Part shown: positions 44,979-57,967 of the stretch, one piece after another
Layout of the letters: the number at the start of each line of letters is the position of its first letter
Position numbering within the stretch: position 1 is the stretch's first letter
Origin: Neobacillus jeddahensis
GTDB lineage: Bacteria; Bacillota; Bacilli; Bacillales; Cytobacillaceae
DNA length: 64,000 nt
Reading direction: 5' to 3'
NCBI RefSeq assembly: GCF_000612625.1
Contig: NZ_CCAS010000017.1
Location: 1 to 64,000, forward strand
Translations under genes and position numbers: made by a program
The notes under the pieces: model-generated
Told to the model about the DNA's origin: nothing
The model's input: the letters and a program-made list of their open reading frames with translations, nothing else
The model's database searches: none

Positions 44979-47060
44979 TTATTCACCTTTATTTTTTTTG
45001 ATAATTTCTTCAGAAACTGATTTTGGAACTTCTTCGTAGTGATCGAAGTGCATAGAGAATACTCCACGACCTTGTGTACTTGAACGAAGAGCAGTTGCAT
45101 ATCCAAACATTTCTGAAAGTGGAACCATCGCACGAACTACCTGTGCATTACCACGTGCTTCCATACCTTCTACACGGCCGCGTCGAGCAGTGATTTGTCC
45201 CATAATATCGCCTAGATATTCTTCAGGGATAACAACTTCAACTCTCATCATAGGCTCAAGGATAACTGGCTGACATTTTGAAGCAGCATTTTTAAGTGCC
45301 ATAGATGCGGCAATTTTAAACGCCATTTCAGAGGAGTCAACATCATGGTATGATCCGTCAAATAATCTTGCTTTAATATCAACTAGTGGATATCCTGCAA
45401 GAACACCACGTTGTAAAGCATCTTCAAGTCCAGCTTGTACTGGAGCGATGTATTCACGTGGAACAACACCACCGACAATACCGTTTTCGAATTCGAAGCC
45501 TTTACCTTCTTCGTTAGGAGAGAACTCAATCCAAACGTGTCCGTATTGTCCGCGACCACCAGATTGACGTGCAAACTTACCTTCAACTTGTGCAGAAGCA
45601 CGGAATGTTTCACGGTAAGCAACCTGTGGTGCACCTACGTTAGCTTCAACCTTAAATTCACGACGCATACGGTCAACGATGATATCTAGGTGAAGCTCAC
45701 CCATACCAGCGATGATGGTTTGACCAGTTTCCTGATCTGTGTGTGCGCGGAAAGTAGGATCTTCTTCTTGAAGTTTTTGTAAAGCTTGACCCATTTTATC
45801 TTGGTCAGCTTTAGATTTTGGTTCAACTGAAAGTTGAATTACTGGCTCTGGGAATTGCATAGACTCAAGGATAACAAGGTTTTTGTCATCACATAGAGTA
45901 TCACCAGTAGTTGTATCTTTCAGACCTACAGCTGCTGCAATGTCACCGGCATAAACCTTAGAGATTTCTTTACGGCTATTTGCATGCATTTGTAGAATAC
46001 GACCAACACGTTCACGCTTTCCTTTAGTGGAGTTCTGAACATATGATCCAGATTCTAAAGTTCCAGAGTAAACACGGAAGAATGTTAACTTACCAACATA
46101 AGGGTCAGTCATAACTTTGAATGCTAGAGCAGCAAATGGCTCTTCATCACTTGAGTGCTTTTCAATTACTTCATCTTCCGAATCCGGAACATGACCTTGA
46201 ATAGCTGGTACATCTAATGGTGATGGAAGATAGTCAATGACAGCATCTAACATTAACTGAACACCTTTGTTTTTAAAAGCTGATCCACAGATAACTGGGA
46301 AGAACTCAACATTAACGGTACCTTTACGAATCGCTGATTTTAGCTCTTCTTTAGTGATTTCTTCACCACCAAGGTATTTTTCCATTAATTCTTCATCTAA
46401 CTCAGCTACTGCTTCTACTAACTTTTCACGATATTCATCAGCTTGGGCTTTGAATTCTTCAGGAATGTCACGCACTTCAATATCTGTGCCTAGGTCATTA
46501 CTGTAGAATACTGCGTTCATTTCCACAAGGTCAATGATTGCTGAGAATTCGTCTTCAGCACCAATTGGTAACTGAATTGGGTGAGCATTTGCTTGAAGAC
46601 GGTCATGGATGGTTCCTACAGAATAGAGGAAGTCAGCTCCAATTTTATCCATCTTGTTTACAAATACAACACGTGGTACTCCATAAGTTGTAGCTTGACG
46701 CCAAACTGTTTCAGTTTGTGGTTCTACACCTGATTGAGCATCTAGAACGGCTACAGCACCATCAAGAACACGTAGGGAACGCTCAACTTCAACAGTGAAG
46801 TCTACGTGTCCTGGAGTGTCAATGATGTTTACGCGGTGGTTTTTCCATTCTGCTGTTGTCGCAGCAGAAGTAATTGTAATTCCGCGTTCTTGTTCTTGCT
46901 CCATCCAGTCCATCTGAGAAGCACCTTCATGTGTTTCACCGATTTTATGAATCTTACCAGTGTAATAAAGGACACGCTCAGTGGTAGTCGTTTTACCGGC
47001 ATCAATGTGTGCCATGATACCGATATTACGAGTGTTTTCTAAGGAGAACTCTCTTGCCAT
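44979..47060 (-). CDS. fusA: Elongation factor G
   Basis: A 693-residue translocase GTPase. G1 is [13 protein letters not shown]3 DTPGHVDF and G4 NKMD. Domains II to V follow, including [18 protein letters not shown] and the C-terminal [16 protein letters not shown]. Full length. It is preceded by rpsG as in the usual str operon. Confidence 0.98.
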   Translation of the reverse strand: MAREFSLENTRNIGIMAHIDAGKTTTTERVLYYTGKIHKIGETHEGASQMDWMEQEQERGITITSAATTAEWKNHRVNIIDTPGHVDFTVEVERSLRVLDGAVAVLDAQSGVEPQTETVWRQATTYGVPRVVFVNKMDKIGADFLYSVGTIHDRLQANAHPIQLPIGAEDEFSAIIDLVEMNAVFYSNDLGTDIEVRDIPEEFKAQADEYREKLVEAVAELDEELMEKYLGGEEITKEELKSAIRKGTVNVEFFPVICGSAFKNKGVQLMLDAVIDYLPSPLDVPAIQGHVPDSEDEVIEKHSSDEEPFAALAFKVMTDPYVGKLTFFRVYSGTLESGSYVQNSTKGKRERVGRILQMHANSRKEISKVYAGDIAAAVGLKDTTTGDTLCDDKNLVILESMQFPEPVIQLSVEPKSKADQDKMGQALQKLQEEDPTFRAHTDQETGQTIIAGMGELHLDIIVDRMRREFKVEANVGAPQVAYRETFRASAQVEGKFARQSGGRGQYGHVWIEFSPNEEGKGFEFENGIVGGVVPREYIAPVQAGLEDALQRGVLAGYPLVDIKARLFDGSYHDVDSSEMAFKIAASMALKNAASKCQPVILEPMMRVEVVIPEEYLGDIMGQITARRGRVEGMEARGNAQVVRAMVPLSEMFGYATALRSSTQGRGVFSMHFDHYEEVPKSVSEEIIKKNKGE

Positions 47061-47108
47061 TGGGTCTTTCTCCTTCCTAGTATGAAAGTTTTTATATTGA
47101 AGGTTAGA

Positions 47109-47579
47109 TTACCAACGATAGTGAGCAAACGCTTTGTTTGCTTCTGCCATTTTGTGTGTATCTTCACGTTTCTTAACAGATGCACCAGTGTTATTAGCTG
47201 CATCCATGATTTCGTTAGCTAAACGCTCTTCCATCGTTTTTTCACCGCGAAGACGCGCATAGTTCACTAACCAACGAAGACCTAAAGTTGAACGGCGATC
47301 TGGACGCACCTCAACTGGAACTTGATAGTTAGCACCGCCAACACGACGAGCTCTAACTTCAAGTACAGGCATGATGTTCTTCATCGCTGCATCGAAGATT
47401 TCCATTGGCTCTTTGCCAGAACGTTCGCGAATTGTATCGAACGCAGAGTAAAGAATTTCTTGGGATTTACCTCTTTTACCGTCAACCATCATTTTGTTGA
47501 TTAAACGAGTAACTAATTTAGAATTATAAAGCGGATCTGGTAATACGTCTCTTTTTGCTACAGGACCTTTACGTGGCAT
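47109..47579 (-). CDS. rpsG: 30S ribosomal protein S7
   Basis: A 156-residue S7, which nucleates assembly of the 30S head. [16 protein letters not shown], then [13 protein letters not shown]-type core and [15 protein letters not shown] are conserved. The ATG at 47579 follows AAAGGAGG. The six in-frame codons before it are leader. Confidence 0.98.
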   Translation of the reverse strand: MPRKGPVAKRDVLPDPLYNSKLVTRLINKMMVDGKRGKSQEILYSAFDTIRERSGKEPMEIFDAAMKNIMPVLEVRARRVGGANYQVPVEVRPDRRSTLGLRWLVNYARLRGEKTMEERLANEIMDAANNTGASVKKREDTHKMAEANKAFAHYRW

Positions 47580-47618
47580 GTATTTTCCTCCTTTCAAAGA
47601 AGCTTCTATTTAGGTTGA

Positions 47619-48089
<471 letters not shown>

Positions 48090-48098
48090 TCATTTTTT

Positions 48099-48119
48099 TG
48101 CAAAAACAAAGTTTTTGCA
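48099..48119 (-). promoter_or_regulatory. Hairpin in the rplGB-rpsL gap
   Basis: TGCAAAAAC (48099-48107), AAA loop, GTTTTTGCA (48111-48119): a perfect 9-bp stem with a triloop. On the minus strand it is followed by A residues, and on the plus strand it is preceded by T residues. It is probably an mRNA structural element of the rpsL leader. Confidence 0.5.
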
Positions 48120-48145
48120 GACTACTCTATCTACAAAAACAGTTT

Positions 48146-48394
48146 TTAACGGATAATAGCAACAGTTGCCGCACCAACATCAATTCCACATGCTTTACCG
48201 AGTTTTTTCATCGAATCCACATGTAGGATCGGGACGTTTACCATTAAAGCTTCTTCAACGACTTTTGCTGTAACTTTTTGTTCAGCATCGTCTGCAACGA
48301 CAAGCTCTATGACGTTTCCCTCTCTTAGTGCTTTCACTGTTTGTTTTGTTCCTATAACAAACTTATGTGCCTGCAATACTTTTTCATAAGACAT
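48146..48394 (-). CDS. rplGB: L7Ae-family RNA-binding protein (YbxF)
   Basis: An 82-residue L7Ae/L30e/S12e-fold protein that binds kink-turn RNA. The core [20 protein letters not shown] and [18 protein letters not shown] match YbxF of B. subtilis. It sits between rpoC and rpsL as there. Its physiological RNA partner is not settled. Start [11 protein letters not shown]. Confidence 0.95.
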   Translation of the reverse strand: MSYEKVLQAHKFVIGTKQTVKALREGNVIELVVADDAEQKVTAKVVEEALMVNVPILHVDSMKKLGKACGIDVGAATVAIIR

Positions 48395-48523
48395 AAATCA
48401 TATCCTCCAAAGTATCAGGTGAATAGGAGCACCTTTGATATAGTATCATCTTACCAATTAGATGTCAACAGTAGTTTCTCTTTTTATTGCAAACAACTAA
48501 ATGTAAGTTATTTCCTTTAAATA

Positions 48524-48593
48524 GGTACCTGCTGAAATGCAGGTACCATCTATAGGATGCTCAAGCGCTGATATTGAATCGTCGCTTGAGCAT
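48524..48593 (-). promoter_or_regulatory. Tandem hairpins in the rpoC-rplGB gap
   Basis: Two perfect stems: GGTACCTGC/GCAGGTACC (48524-48532 and 48539-48547, 6-base loop) and ATGCTCAAGCG/CGCTTGAGCAT (48557-48567 and 48583-48593, 15-base loop). Neither is followed by a clear T-run on the minus strand. They may be processing or attenuation elements between rpoC and the str operon. Confidence 0.7.
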
Positions 48594-48599
48594 GTTTCA

Positions 48600-51500
48600 T
48601 TAATCTACAGCAACTGTTTCTTCGGAAGTGGTATCGCGAAGAATCGGCTCTGCTTTTCGATAACGCTGCATACCAGTTCCCGCTGGAACAAGTTTCCCGA
48701 TGATAACATTCTCTTTCAAGCCGAGTAATTCATCACGTTTACCTTTGATCGCTGCATCTGTAAGAACTCTTGTTGTTTCTTGAAACGATGCGGCAGATAG
48801 GAATGAATCCGTTTCAAGAGATGCTTTTGTAATACCAAGTAAGACTGGACGTCCTGTTGCAGGCAATTTACCTTCAAGTAATGCTTTTTCATTGGCATCC
48901 GTAAACTGGTGAATATCAAGAAGTGTACCTGGAAGTACCTCTGTTTCACCTGCATCGCTAACACGAATTTTGCGGAGCATTTGACGAACCATTACTTCGA
49001 CGTGTTTATCGCCAATTTCAACCCCTTGCATGCGGTAAACTTTTTGTACTTCACGCAATAGGTATTCTTGTACAGATCTAACGTCTTTTACTTTAATTAA
49101 TTCCTTCGGATCGATAGAACCTTCCGTTAATTCCTGACCACGGGCAACTTGATCGTTGATGGCCACTTTCACTCGAGCTGTATATGGGGCATTGTAAGTG
49201 CGTGATTCCACTTCGCCTTGTACGACGATTTCATGCTGGCGATCACGTCCTTCATTAATACCCACAACCACACCATCGATTTCTGAAATAACGGCTTGAC
49301 CTTTAGGGTTACGCGCTTCAAAAATTTCTTGGATACGCGGTAAACCTTGTGTAATATCGTCTCCTGCTACACCGCCTGTATGGAATGTACGCATCGTTAA
49401 CTGTGTACCTGGTTCACCGATGGATTGCGCAGCAATGATACCAACTGCTTCACCCACTTCAACCTCTTGACCAGTTGCCAAGTTACGTCCGTAACATTTC
49501 TTACATACACCATGACGAGTGTTACATGTAAAGGCAGAACGGATTTTTACAGTTTCAACGCCTGCACCAACAATGGTTTCAGCTAAATCTTCTGTAATGA
49601 GACCATTTTCAGGAACAAGAACTTCTCCTGTTTCAGGATGCTTGATCGCTTTGCGTGCATAGCGGCCAATTAAACGTTCATCCAATCCTTCTATAATCTC
49701 TGTACCGTCTTTTAAAGCACTAATTGTAAATCCACGATCAGTTCCACAGTCGTCCTCACGAACAATAACATCTTGCGCAACGTCAACAAGTCGACGTGTG
49801 AGGTATCCTGAGTCAGCTGTTTTAAGTGCAGTATCGGCAAGACCTTTACGGGCACCGTGTGTGGAGATAAAGTATTCTAAAACCGTTAATCCTTCACGGA
49901 AACTTGACTTGATTGGTAACTCAATGATCCGTCCAGCCGGGTTGGCCATCAGACCACGCATACCAGCAAGCTGTGTAAAGTTAGAGGCGTTACCACGGGC
50001 ACCGGAATCACTCATCATAAAGATTGGATTTGTTTTATTCAAGGATTTCATTAGTTTCCCTTGAATGGTATCCTTGGCAGCACTCCAGATGGCGATAACA
50101 CGATCATAACGCTCATCTTCCGTGATTAGACCACGTCTAAACTGCTTCATTACGTTATCTACTTTTTCTTGTGCTTCATGAAGAATTTGTTGTTTTTCAG
50201 GAAGTACGACGATGTCAGCCACACCAACAGTAATACCAGCTTTTGTTGAGTGTTTAAAGCCTAAATCCTTCATGCGATCAAGCATTTTCGACGTTTCAGT
50301 AATTTTGAAGCGTTTGAATACTTCTGCAATGATATTTCCAAGGATTTTCTTTTTAAACGGATCAATCAATGGCATTTCCTTGATTCGCGCTTTTACGTCT
50401 TCACCTTTTTCAACGAAATAATTCGCTGGTGTTTCAACTTCTAAATTATGTCTAGTTGGTTCATTGATATATGGGAAAGATTTAGGAAGAATCTCGTTAA
50501 AAATAAGTTTACCAACCGTAGTGATTAATAACTTATTGTTTTGTTCTTCAGTAAAGGTTTCATTTCCCAATGAACGAGCATGAACCGCAACACGTGTATG
50601 AAAATGAACATACCCATTTTGGTAAGCAAGGACAGCTTCACTTGTATCTTTAAATACCATTCCTTCACCAACTATTCCCTCACGTTCCAGGGTCAAGTAA
50701 TAGTTACCTAATACCATATCCTGAGAAGGCGTAACAACTGGTTTACCATCTTTAGGGTTCAAAATATTTTGTGCAGCTAACATCAAGAGACGAGCTTCTG
50801 CTTGTGCTTCTGCTGAAAGTGGAACGTGAACAGCCATTTGGTCACCATCAAAGTCTGCGTTATAAGCAGTACATACAAGTGGATGTAAACGGATTGCTCG
50901 GCCTTCTACTAATGTTGGTTCAAACGCCTGAATTCCCAATCTATGCAATGTAGGGGCACGGTTTAATAGAACTGGATGCTCTCTGATAACATCTTCTAGT
51001 ACATCCCAAACATCAGGTGAAACTCGTTCAATTTTCCGTTTAGCTGACTTAATGTTATGGGCCAGACCTTTTTCAACTAATTCCTTCATAACAAATGGTT
51101 TGAATAGCTCCAACGCCATTTCTTTTGGAAGACCACATTGATACATCTTAAGGTTTGGACCTACAACGATAACGGAACGACCAGAGTAGTCAACACGTTT
51201 ACCTAGTAAGTTTTGACGGAAACGACCTTGTTTACCTTTAAGCATATGCGAAAGCGATTTTAACGGACGGTTACCAGGACCTGTAACAGGACGACCGCGA
51301 CGGCCGTTATCGATTAAAGCATCAACTGCTTCTTGAAGCATACGCTTTTCGTTTTGAACGATAATGCTTGGTGCACCAAGATCCAATAAACGCTTTAAAC
51401 GGTTATTACGGTTAATAACACGACGGTAAAGATCGTTTAAGTCAGATGTTGCAAATCTGCCTCCATCCAATTGAACCATTGGACGAAGTTCTGGAGGAAT

Positions 51501-52199
51501 AACCGGAAGTACATCTAGAATCATCCAATCAGGCTCATTACCAGAACCACGGAATGCTTCTAATACTTCAAGGCGTTTGATCGCACGTGTGCGTCGTTGA
51601 CCTTGTGCAGTTTTTAACTCCTCTTTTAACGCATCAACTTCCTTGTTTAGATCGATATCGGAAAGAAGCTTTTTAATGGCCTCTGCCCCCATCGCTGCTT
51701 GGAATTTATTGCCGTACTTTTCACGATAGGCACGATATTCCTTTTCAGATAAAAGTTGCTTCTTATCAAGTGCAGTATCACCTGATTCTGTTACAACATA
51801 TGATGCGAAATAAATAACTTCCTCCAACGCACGTGGGGACATGTCTAAAACAAGACCCATACGGCTTGGAATACCTTTAAAGTACCAAATATGAGAAACA
51901 GGTGCTGCTAATTCGATGTGACCCATACGTTCACGACGAACCTTAGCACGCGTTACTTCAACTCCACAACGGTCACAAACGACACCCTTATAACGGACAC
52001 GCTTGTATTTACCACAATGACATTCCCAATCCTTTGTTGGACCAAAAATTCGTTCACAGAATAAGCCGTCTTTTTCAGGCTTTAACGTACGATAATTAAT
52101 GGTTTCAGGCTTCTTAACTTCTCCGAAAGACCATGAACGGATTTTATCCGGTGAAGCAAGACCAATTTTCATATACTCAAAATTATTAACGTCCAGCAA
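48600..52199 (-). CDS. rpoC: RNA polymerase beta' subunit
   Basis: A 1199-residue beta' subunit, the same length as in B. subtilis. The zinc-binding domain near the N-terminus has CHCGKYK and CDRCG. The catalytic Mg motif is [12 protein letters not shown], and the trigger-loop region reads [20 protein letters not shown]. The start is a TTG giving [17 protein letters not shown], with GGGAGGTAGG upstream. It follows rpoB by 96 bases. Confidence 0.98.
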   Translation of the reverse strand: MLDVNNFEYMKIGLASPDKIRSWSFGEVKKPETINYRTLKPEKDGLFCERIFGPTKDWECHCGKYKRVRYKGVVCDRCGVEVTRAKVRRERMGHIELAAPVSHIWYFKGIPSRMGLVLDMSPRALEEVIYFASYVVTESGDTALDKKQLLSEKEYRAYREKYGNKFQAAMGAEAIKKLLSDIDLNKEVDALKEELKTAQGQRRTRAIKRLEVLEAFRGSGNEPDWMILDVLPVIPPELRPMVQLDGGRFATSDLNDLYRRVINRNNRLKRLLDLGAPSIIVQNEKRMLQEAVDALIDNGRRGRPVTGPGNRPLKSLSHMLKGKQGRFRQNLLGKRVDYSGRSVIVVGPNLKMYQCGLPKEMALELFKPFVMKELVEKGLAHNIKSAKRKIERVSPDVWDVLEDVIREHPVLLNRAPTLHRLGIQAFEPTLVEGRAIRLHPLVCTAYNADFDGDQMAVHVPLSAEAQAEARLLMLAAQNILNPKDGKPVVTPSQDMVLGNYYLTLEREGIVGEGMVFKDTSEAVLAYQNGYVHFHTRVAVHARSLGNETFTEEQNNKLLITTVGKLIFNEILPKSFPYINEPTRHNLEVETPANYFVEKGEDVKARIKEMPLIDPFKKKILGNIIAEVFKRFKITETSKMLDRMKDLGFKHSTKAGITVGVADIVVLPEKQQILHEAQEKVDNVMKQFRRGLITEDERYDRVIAIWSAAKDTIQGKLMKSLNKTNPIFMMSDSGARGNASNFTQLAGMRGLMANPAGRIIELPIKSSFREGLTVLEYFISTHGARKGLADTALKTADSGYLTRRLVDVAQDVIVREDDCGTDRGFTISALKDGTEIIEGLDERLIGRYARKAIKHPETGEVLVPENGLITEDLAETIVGAGVETVKIRSAFTCNTRHGVCKKCYGRNLATGQEVEVGEAVGIIAAQSIGEPGTQLTMRTFHTGGVAGDDITQGLPRIQEIFEARNPKGQAVISEIDGVVVGINEGRDRQHEIVVQGEVESRTYNAPYTARVKVAINDQVARGQELTEGSIDPKELIKVKDVRSVQEYLLREVQKVYRMQGVEIGDKHVEVMVRQMLRKIRVSDAGETEVLPGTLLDIHQFTDANEKALLEGKLPATGRPVLLGITKASLETDSFLSAASFQETTRVLTDAAIKGKRDELLGLKENVIIGKLVPAGTGMQRYRKAEPILRDTTSEETVAVD

Positions 52200-52256
52200 G
52201 GGGCCTACCTCCCTTTCGATCTCCAGGTTTTACCCTAATTGCTACATAAAGCCCTC

Positions 52257-52278
52257 AGCGCACGAATATTCGTGCGCT
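52257..52278 (-). promoter_or_regulatory. Perfect 22-bp palindrome between rpoB and rpoC
   Basis: The half-site AGCGCACGAAT is followed directly by its exact reverse complement. In mRNA it forms a strong hairpin 17 bases after the rpoB stop. Without a T-run it should not terminate and is more likely a processing or stability element. Confidence 0.8.
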
Positions 52279-52295
52279 AAAAGCCAATGAATTCA

Positions 52296-55200
52296 TTACT
52301 CCTTTGAACCTACTTTTTCTGATTCAAAGTTTTGTGCCTCAGGGACAATATTTAACGTATCGACTTGTTGTAAGTCGTCTTCATCTTCCATATCGCGCAT
52401 TTCGATCTCTTCTTCATCACCAGATAAGATTTTAACATCCATACCAAGACTTTGAAGTTCTTTAATTAATACTTTGAATGATTCAGGAACACCTGGTTCC
52501 GGAACATTTTCACCCTTCACAATCGCTTCATACGTTTTCACACGACCAACAACATCATCGGATTTAACCGTAAGAATCTCTTGTAAGGTGTAAGCTGCAC
52601 CGTAAGCTTCAAGTGCCCAAACTTCCATCTCACCAAAACGCTGTCCACCAAACTGAGCTTTACCGCCAAGTGGTTGTTGTGTAACAAGTGAGTATGGTCC
52701 AGTTGAACGAGCATGTAATTTATCGTCAACCATGTGAGCCAGTTTAATCATATACATGACACCAACTGATACACGGTTATCAAATGGTTCTCCAGAACGA
52801 CCGTCATATAGAACCGTTTTTGCATCCCGATCCATACCGGCTTCTAGAATCGTTCCCCATACATCTTCTTCACGTGCACCATCAAATACAGGTGTTGCGA
52901 CATGAATGCCAAGGTATCTTGCAGCCATACCTAAGTGTAACTCAAGTACCTGACCGATGTTCATACGGGATGGTACCCCTAATGGGTTAAGCATGATGTC
53001 AACTGGTGTACCATCTGGTAAGTAAGGCATATCTTCTTCCGGTAAAATCCGTGAGATAACCCCTTTGTTACCGTGACGTCCAGCCATCTTATCACCTTGG
53101 TGAATTTTACGTTTTTGAACGATATAAACACGGACAAGTTGGTTTACACCCGGTGGTAGTTCATCACCATCTTCACGATTGAAGACTTTTACGTCATGAA
53201 CAATCCCGCCGCCACCATGTGGAACTCTTAGTGATGTATCACGAACTTCACGTGCTTTTTCACCAAAAATAGCATGTAAAAGACGTTCTTCTGCTGTTAA
53301 TTCGGTCACGCCTTTTGGTGTAACTTTACCAACTAATAAGTCGCCATCTTTTACTTCCGCACCAGTTCGAATAATACCGCGCTCATCCAGGTTACGAAGA
53401 GCATCTTCCCCTACGTTTGGAATATCACGAGTAATTTCTTCTGGTCCGAGCTTTGTATCACGAGATTCTGATTCGTATTCTTCGATATGAATGGAAGTGT
53501 AAACATCATCTTTTACTAGACGTTCACTCATAATGATGGCATCTTCATAGTTATAACCATCCCATGTCATAAAGGCAACAAGAACGTTACGTCCTAATGC
53601 TAATTCACCAAGTTCCATTGAAGGACCATCAGCTAGAATTTCGCCTTTTTTCACCCGGTCTCCTACCGCAACGATTGGACGTTGATTGTAGCAAGTACCT
53701 TGGTTAGAACGAATGAATTTTAATAATCGATATTTTTTAAGATCGCCTTTTACGTCTTGGCCATCTACTTGTTTAATTTCACGAACCCATACTTCACGCG
53801 CTTCTACATGTTCAACAATACCATCATGCTTACAGATAACAGCTGCACCAGAGTCTTTCCCTGATACATATTCCATTCCTGTTCCAACTCTTGGCGCTTC
53901 TGGCTGCATAAGCGGCACGGCTTGACGCTGCATGTTCGCACCCATTAAGGCACGGTTAGAGTCATCATTTTCAAGGAAAGGAATACAAGCTGTCGCTGCG
54001 GACACTACTTGTTTTGGTGATACATCCATGTAGTCAATGCGGTCTCGGTTAACAACTGTGTTTTCCCCACGGAAACGAGCAACTACTTCATCATCAAGGA
54101 AGGAACCATCGTCTCCTAATCTTGAATTCGCTTGTGCTACTACATAGTTATCTTCTTCATCCGCTGTTAAGTAATCAATTCGGCTTGTTACTCTTCCTGT
54201 GTCAGGGTCAACACGACGATATGGTGTTTCGATAAATCCAAAACGATTTACCTTTGCATACGATGACAACGAGTTGATTAGCCCGATGTTCGGACCTTCT
54301 GGCGTTTCAATCGGACACATACGGCCATAGTGAGAGTAGTGAACGTCACGAACTTCCATCCCTGCACGTTCACGTGTTAAACCACCAGGTCCTAATGCAG
54401 ATAGACGACGCTTGTGCGTTAATTCAGCAAGCGGGTTGGTTTGATCCATGAACTGTGACAATTGGGAGCTACCAAAGAATTCTTTGATTGACGCAATCAC
54501 AGGACGAATATTGATCAATTGTTGTGGCGTGATCGTTGCTGTGTCTTGAATAGACATTCTTTCACGAACCACACGTTCCATACGGGATAACCCGATTCGG
54601 AATTGATTTTGTAGTAACTCCCCAACAGAACGAAGACGTCTGTTTCCTAAGTGGTCGATATCATCAGTATCGCCTACTCCATGTAATAAATTAAAGAAGT
54701 AGCTTATCGATGCTATGATATCAGCAGGAGTGATATTTTTAATTGGTTCTGCCACATAGGCATTCCCTAGTACATTAATCACTTTTTCATTTTCATCGCC
54801 AGGAGCATAGATTTTAATGTTCTGAAGAATGATTTCTTCATCAACAACGCCGCCAACTGGATTAGATGCTTTAAAGTTAACGTTTTTCTCTAGTGCAGGA
54901 ATGATTCTGTCAAGGTTTCTCCGGTCTAGGACGGTTCCTTTTTCAGCAATAATTTCACCTGTCTCAGGGTCAGCAAGTGACTCTGCTAAACGTTGGTTGA
55001 ATAAGCGATTTTTAATATGAAGCTTCTTATTAATCTTGTAACGACCTACATTTGCTAAATCATAGCGCTTAGGGTCAAAGAAACGTGATACTAATAAACT
55101 CTTTGCGTTATCAACGGTTGGTGGTTCACCCGGACGAAGACGCTCATAAATTTCTAGTAACGCTTTGTCAACACCTTCAGTGTTATCTTTTTCTAGTGTG

Positions 55201-55856
55201 TTGCGGATGTACTCGTTGTCGCCGATCAATTCAATAATTTCTTGATCAGAACCGAAGCCAAGTGCACGCAAAAGAACCGTAACGGGCAGTTTCCGAGTAC
55301 GATCTATTCTCACATATACGACATCTTTGGCATCTGTTTCATACTCCAGCCAAGCGCCGCGGTTCGGAATTACAGTCGCTGTAAAACCTTTCTTTCCATT
55401 TTTATCAAGTTTTCCACTGAAGTAGACGCTCGGTGAACGAACTAATTGTGATACAATAACGCGTTCTGCCCCATTTATGACAAATGTACCTGTTTCTGTC
55501 ATAAGCGGGAAATCACCCATAAATACATCTTGGTCTTTCACTTCACCAGTTTCTTTGTTCACAAGACGTACTTTTACACGTAATGGAGCAGAATATGTAA
55601 CGTCCCGTTCTTTTGATTCTTCAACCGAATACTTTGGATCGCCAAGGCTGTAATCAATAAATTCCAGTGATAGGTTACCAGTAAAGTCTTCAATTGGTGA
55701 AATATCTTGAAACATTTCACGCAATCCCTCATCCAGAAACCATTGATATGAAGAGGTTTGGATTTCAATAAGATTTGGTAATTCTAAAACTTCACTGATT
55801 CGTGCGTAACTTCTTCGTTGGCGGTGTCGTCCATACTGAACTAGTTGACCTGTCAA
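52296..55856 (-). CDS. rpoB: RNA polymerase beta subunit
   Basis: An 1186-residue beta subunit. The rifampicin-binding region reads [20 protein letters not shown] then [10 protein letters not shown], with wild-type Gln, Asp, His and Ser positions, so no classic resistance change. The catalytic-region motif [13 protein letters not shown] is present. The TTG at 55856 gives [17 protein letters not shown], as in B. subtilis, with GAGGGGTGA before it. A GTG three codons upstream overlaps that site. The C-terminal tail is acidic and variable. Confidence 0.97.
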   Translation of the reverse strand: MTGQLVQYGRHRQRRSYARISEVLELPNLIEIQTSSYQWFLDEGLREMFQDISPIEDFTGNLSLEFIDYSLGDPKYSVEESKERDVTYSAPLRVKVRLVNKETGEVKDQDVFMGDFPLMTETGTFVINGAERVIVSQLVRSPSVYFSGKLDKNGKKGFTATVIPNRGAWLEYETDAKDVVYVRIDRTRKLPVTVLLRALGFGSDQEIIELIGDNEYIRNTLEKDNTEGVDKALLEIYERLRPGEPPTVDNAKSLLVSRFFDPKRYDLANVGRYKINKKLHIKNRLFNQRLAESLADPETGEIIAEKGTVLDRRNLDRIIPALEKNVNFKASNPVGGVVDEEIILQNIKIYAPGDENEKVINVLGNAYVAEPIKNITPADIIASISYFFNLLHGVGDTDDIDHLGNRRLRSVGELLQNQFRIGLSRMERVVRERMSIQDTATITPQQLINIRPVIASIKEFFGSSQLSQFMDQTNPLAELTHKRRLSALGPGGLTRERAGMEVRDVHYSHYGRMCPIETPEGPNIGLINSLSSYAKVNRFGFIETPYRRVDPDTGRVTSRIDYLTADEEDNYVVAQANSRLGDDGSFLDDEVVARFRGENTVVNRDRIDYMDVSPKQVVSAATACIPFLENDDSNRALMGANMQRQAVPLMQPEAPRVGTGMEYVSGKDSGAAVICKHDGIVEHVEAREVWVREIKQVDGQDVKGDLKKYRLLKFIRSNQGTCYNQRPIVAVGDRVKKGEILADGPSMELGELALGRNVLVAFMTWDGYNYEDAIIMSERLVKDDVYTSIHIEEYESESRDTKLGPEEITRDIPNVGEDALRNLDERGIIRTGAEVKDGDLLVGKVTPKGVTELTAEERLLHAIFGEKAREVRDTSLRVPHGGGGIVHDVKVFNREDGDELPPGVNQLVRVYIVQKRKIHQGDKMAGRHGNKGVISRILPEEDMPYLPDGTPVDIMLNPLGVPSRMNIGQVLELHLGMAARYLGIHVATPVFDGAREEDVWGTILEAGMDRDAKTVLYDGRSGEPFDNRVSVGVMYMIKLAHMVDDKLHARSTGPYSLVTQQPLGGKAQFGGQRFGEMEVWALEAYGAAYTLQEILTVKSDDVVGRVKTYEAIVKGENVPEPGVPESFKVLIKELQSLGMDVKILSGDEEEIEMRDMEDEDDLQQVDTLNIVPEAQNFESEKVGSKE

Positions 55857-56108
55857 CTGATTCACCCCTCAAATCAAGCGTTATTTATTAAATCTATACA
55901 TCTAACAAGAGAACAAAAGTCCATCCCATTAGACAAAAAGAAAAAGGGTTTTTTACTCAAAAACCACATTTTCACATTTTGATATTATTTTGTCATCATT
56001 TCCTTCTTATCCCATTTTTATACTTATGAATAAGCATTTTTTAGGAATAAATCGGAAATTATTATGATGGCATTTTATAATGCTATCACAACGACAAATA
56101 CGAGTCAA

Positions 56109-56708
56109 CTATTTTATTGCCCTAATGATAAAATAACCTTTGGATTTGTTGACCGTTTCAACTATGGAAAACAGTGTGTTTAATTTTTCTATTGCTGATG
56201 GTGCTCCTTGCTTCTTTTGGATCACGATCCATAACTCACCACTTGGAACAAGATGTTCAAAGCTTTGTTCAAAAATGTCGTGAACCGTCTTTTTCCCAGC
56301 CCTAATTGGTGGGTTTGTTAATATGGCAGCAAAATTATTTTGCTTAACACTTAACAATCGGTCGCTTTCATAAATATCAACATTTTCAATTCGGTTTTGG
56401 GAAGCATTTTCCTTCGCTAACTGGATTGCACGTTCATTGACATCCACCATGTGAACGATAGCATCTGGATGACCCTTCGCAATTGATAAGCCAATTGGTC
56501 CATAGCCACAGCCTACATCAAGAACATTCCCATTTACCTCTGGCATGACAAAAGACTCTATGAGTAAACGTGAGCCAAAATCTACTTCTCTTTTTGAAAA
56601 TACACCATTATCTGTTTTAAAGCGAAACGAGTATTGCCGTAAGGTGTAATTCCAATATTTTGGATCACTTTCAACGTTTTGCGTTTGAGAATAGTAGTGT
56701 TCAGTCAT
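56109..56708 (-). CDS. RsmC-like class I methyltransferase (YbxB family)
   Basis: A 199-residue SAM-dependent methyltransferase, known as ybxB in B. subtilis. The SAM site reads LDVGCGYGPIG and the catalytic motif is LTNPPIRAGK (NPPxR). This matches small RsmC-type enzymes that methylate guanine N2 in 16S rRNA. The precise target is inferred. It sits between the rplL terminator and rpoB, so it needs either read-through or its own promoter. Confidence 0.88.
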   Translation of the reverse strand: MTEHYYSQTQNVESDPKYWNYTLRQYSFRFKTDNGVFSKREVDFGSRLLIESFVMPEVNGNVLDVGCGYGPIGLSIAKGHPDAIVHMVDVNERAIQLAKENASQNRIENVDIYESDRLLSVKQNNFAAILTNPPIRAGKKTVHDIFEQSFEHLVPSGELWIVIQKKQGAPSAIEKLNTLFSIVETVNKSKGYFIIRAIK

Positions 56709-56772
56709 TTAGACTCACCTCCGGAGAGTAGATATAGAAGATAGTAAGAGGTATCTAGTTTTTTAATTAAGC

Positions 56773-56804
56773 CAAAAAAAGCCCGCTATGCAGCGAGCTT
56801 TTTT
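56773..56804 (-). terminator. Terminator downstream of rplL
   Basis: Minus-strand stem GCTCGCTG/TAGCGGGC (56781-56798), followed by TTTTTTTGG. An A-run on the other side gives a nearly symmetric structure. It reduces transcription from rplJL into the methyltransferase and rpoBC genes. Confidence 0.88.
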
Positions 56805-56813
56805 ATAGGTAAA

Positions 56814-57176
56814 TTACTTAACTTCAACGTTAGCTCCAACTTCAGAAAGTTTAGCTTGAATTTCTTCAGCTTCTTCTTTAGAAACGCCTTCTTTGACAGC
56901 TTTTGGAGTGTTGTCAACAAGGTCTTTTGCTTCTTTAAGACCAAGGCCAGTGATTTCACGAACAACTTTAATAACTTTGATTTTTTGATCGCCAGCGCTA
57001 GCTAGGATTACATCAAATTCAGTTTGTTCTTCAACAGCAGCACCAGCAGCGCCGCCAACCATTGCTACAGGTGCAGCAGCAGTTACGCCAAATTCTTCTT
57101 CGATTGCTTTTACAAGATCGTTAAGTTCTAAAACAGTCATAGATTTAACTGCTTCAATGATTTGTTCTTTAGTCAT
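56814..57176 (-). CDS. rplL: 50S ribosomal protein L7/L12
   Basis: A 120-residue L7/L12 stalk protein that recruits translation factors. The N-terminal dimerisation helices, the Ala/Gly/Val-rich hinge ([15 protein letters not shown]) and the C-terminal factor-binding domain ([20 protein letters not shown]) are all present. 57 bases after rplJ. Confidence 0.98.
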   Translation of the reverse strand: MTKEQIIEAVKSMTVLELNDLVKAIEEEFGVTAAAPVAMVGGAAGAAVEEQTEFDVILASAGDQKIKVIKVVREITGLGLKEAKDLVDNTPKAVKEGVSKEEAEEIQAKLSEVGANVEVK

Positions 57177-57233
57177 GATTAAATTTCCTCCTTAGTTTTC
57201 GTTCAAATTTATTTGGTTTACGCTAAGCTTAGC

Positions 57234-57734
57234 TTACGCGCCTTGTTCTTCTTTTTGATCTGCCACAGCTTTTGCAGCAAGAGCAAGATTGCGAATTGGT
57301 GCTTGTAGTACGCTGAGTAACATAGAAAGTAAACCTTCGCGTGATGGTAGGTCAGCAAGAGCTTTGATATCTTCAGCTGTTGCTACATTTCCTTCGATCA
57401 CACCCGCTTTAAGTTCAAGTGCCTCATGTTTTTTTGCAAAATCACTTAAGATTTTAGCTGGTGCTACTACATCTTCAGTACTGAACGCAATTGCGTTAGG
57501 ACCTGTTAATGCAGTGTTTAAGCCAGAAAGCTCAACCGCATCAGCAGCACGGCGTGCCATTGAGTTTTTATAAACCTTGAATTCAACGCCTGCTTCGCGA
57601 AGTTGTTTACGAAGTTCAGTTACTTCACCTACTGTAAGACCACGGTAATCAACAACAACAGTCGATACACTAGTTTTTAACTTCTCAGCGATTTCGTCAA
57701 CGATTTGTTTTTTTGCTTCGATTGCACTGCTCAT
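57234..57734 (-). CDS. rplJ: 50S ribosomal protein L10
   Basis: A 166-residue L10 that anchors L7/L12 dimers to the ribosome. [20 protein letters not shown] and [13 protein letters not shown] form the rRNA-binding domain. The ATG at 57734 follows AGGAGGTG and gives MSSAIEAKK. Further codons in frame upstream belong to the structured L10 leader. Confidence 0.97.
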   Translation of the reverse strand: MSSAIEAKKQIVDEIAEKLKTSVSTVVVDYRGLTVGEVTELRKQLREAGVEFKVYKNSMARRAADAVELSGLNTALTGPNAIAFSTEDVVAPAKILSDFAKKHEALELKAGVIEGNVATAEDIKALADLPSREGLLSMLLSVLQAPIRNLALAAKAVADQKEEQGA

Positions 57735-57925
57735 CTTTACACCTCCTGTAGATTCTCTACATTTATACCAGGCAAGTAAATGCCTCCATATCAAATCAGA
57801 CATGGAGGCAGCATATAACAGCTGAAACGATCAGCCGAATCTATTCGCTACACCTCGGCAGGATATTAAGCGAAAAACGCACCTGCTGTCTACAGTACAA
57901 ATGTTTATTATATTAAACAACAAAT
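57735..57925 (-). ncRNA. L10-type autoregulatory leader with attenuator
   Basis: About 190 bases of leader between the rplJ promoter and rplJ. GCAGG (57882-57886) and CCTGC (57858-57862) flank the conserved-looking segment CGCTTAATATCCTGCCGAGG, which matches the L10(L12)4 binding region of Bacillus leaders. Downstream a perfect stem TGCCTCCAT/ATGGAGGCA (57802-57810 and 57781-57789) followed by TTTACTT can act as the attenuator. Confidence 0.8.
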
Positions 57926-57928
57926 TAA

Positions 57929-57957
57929 ATTATATAAAATGCTGTTCAGAATGTCAA
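57929..57957 (-). promoter_or_regulatory. SigA promoter of rplJ-rplL
   Basis: Minus-strand TTGACA (57952-57957), exact 17-base spacer, TATAAT (57929-57934). Both boxes are perfect. Confidence 0.92.
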
Positions 57958-57967
57958 TTGGTAATAA

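Noticed and set aside
52296-55856. Possible rifampicin-resistance change in rpoB
   Set aside because: The region [20 protein letters not shown] reads as wild type at the usual Gln, Asp, His and Ser positions.
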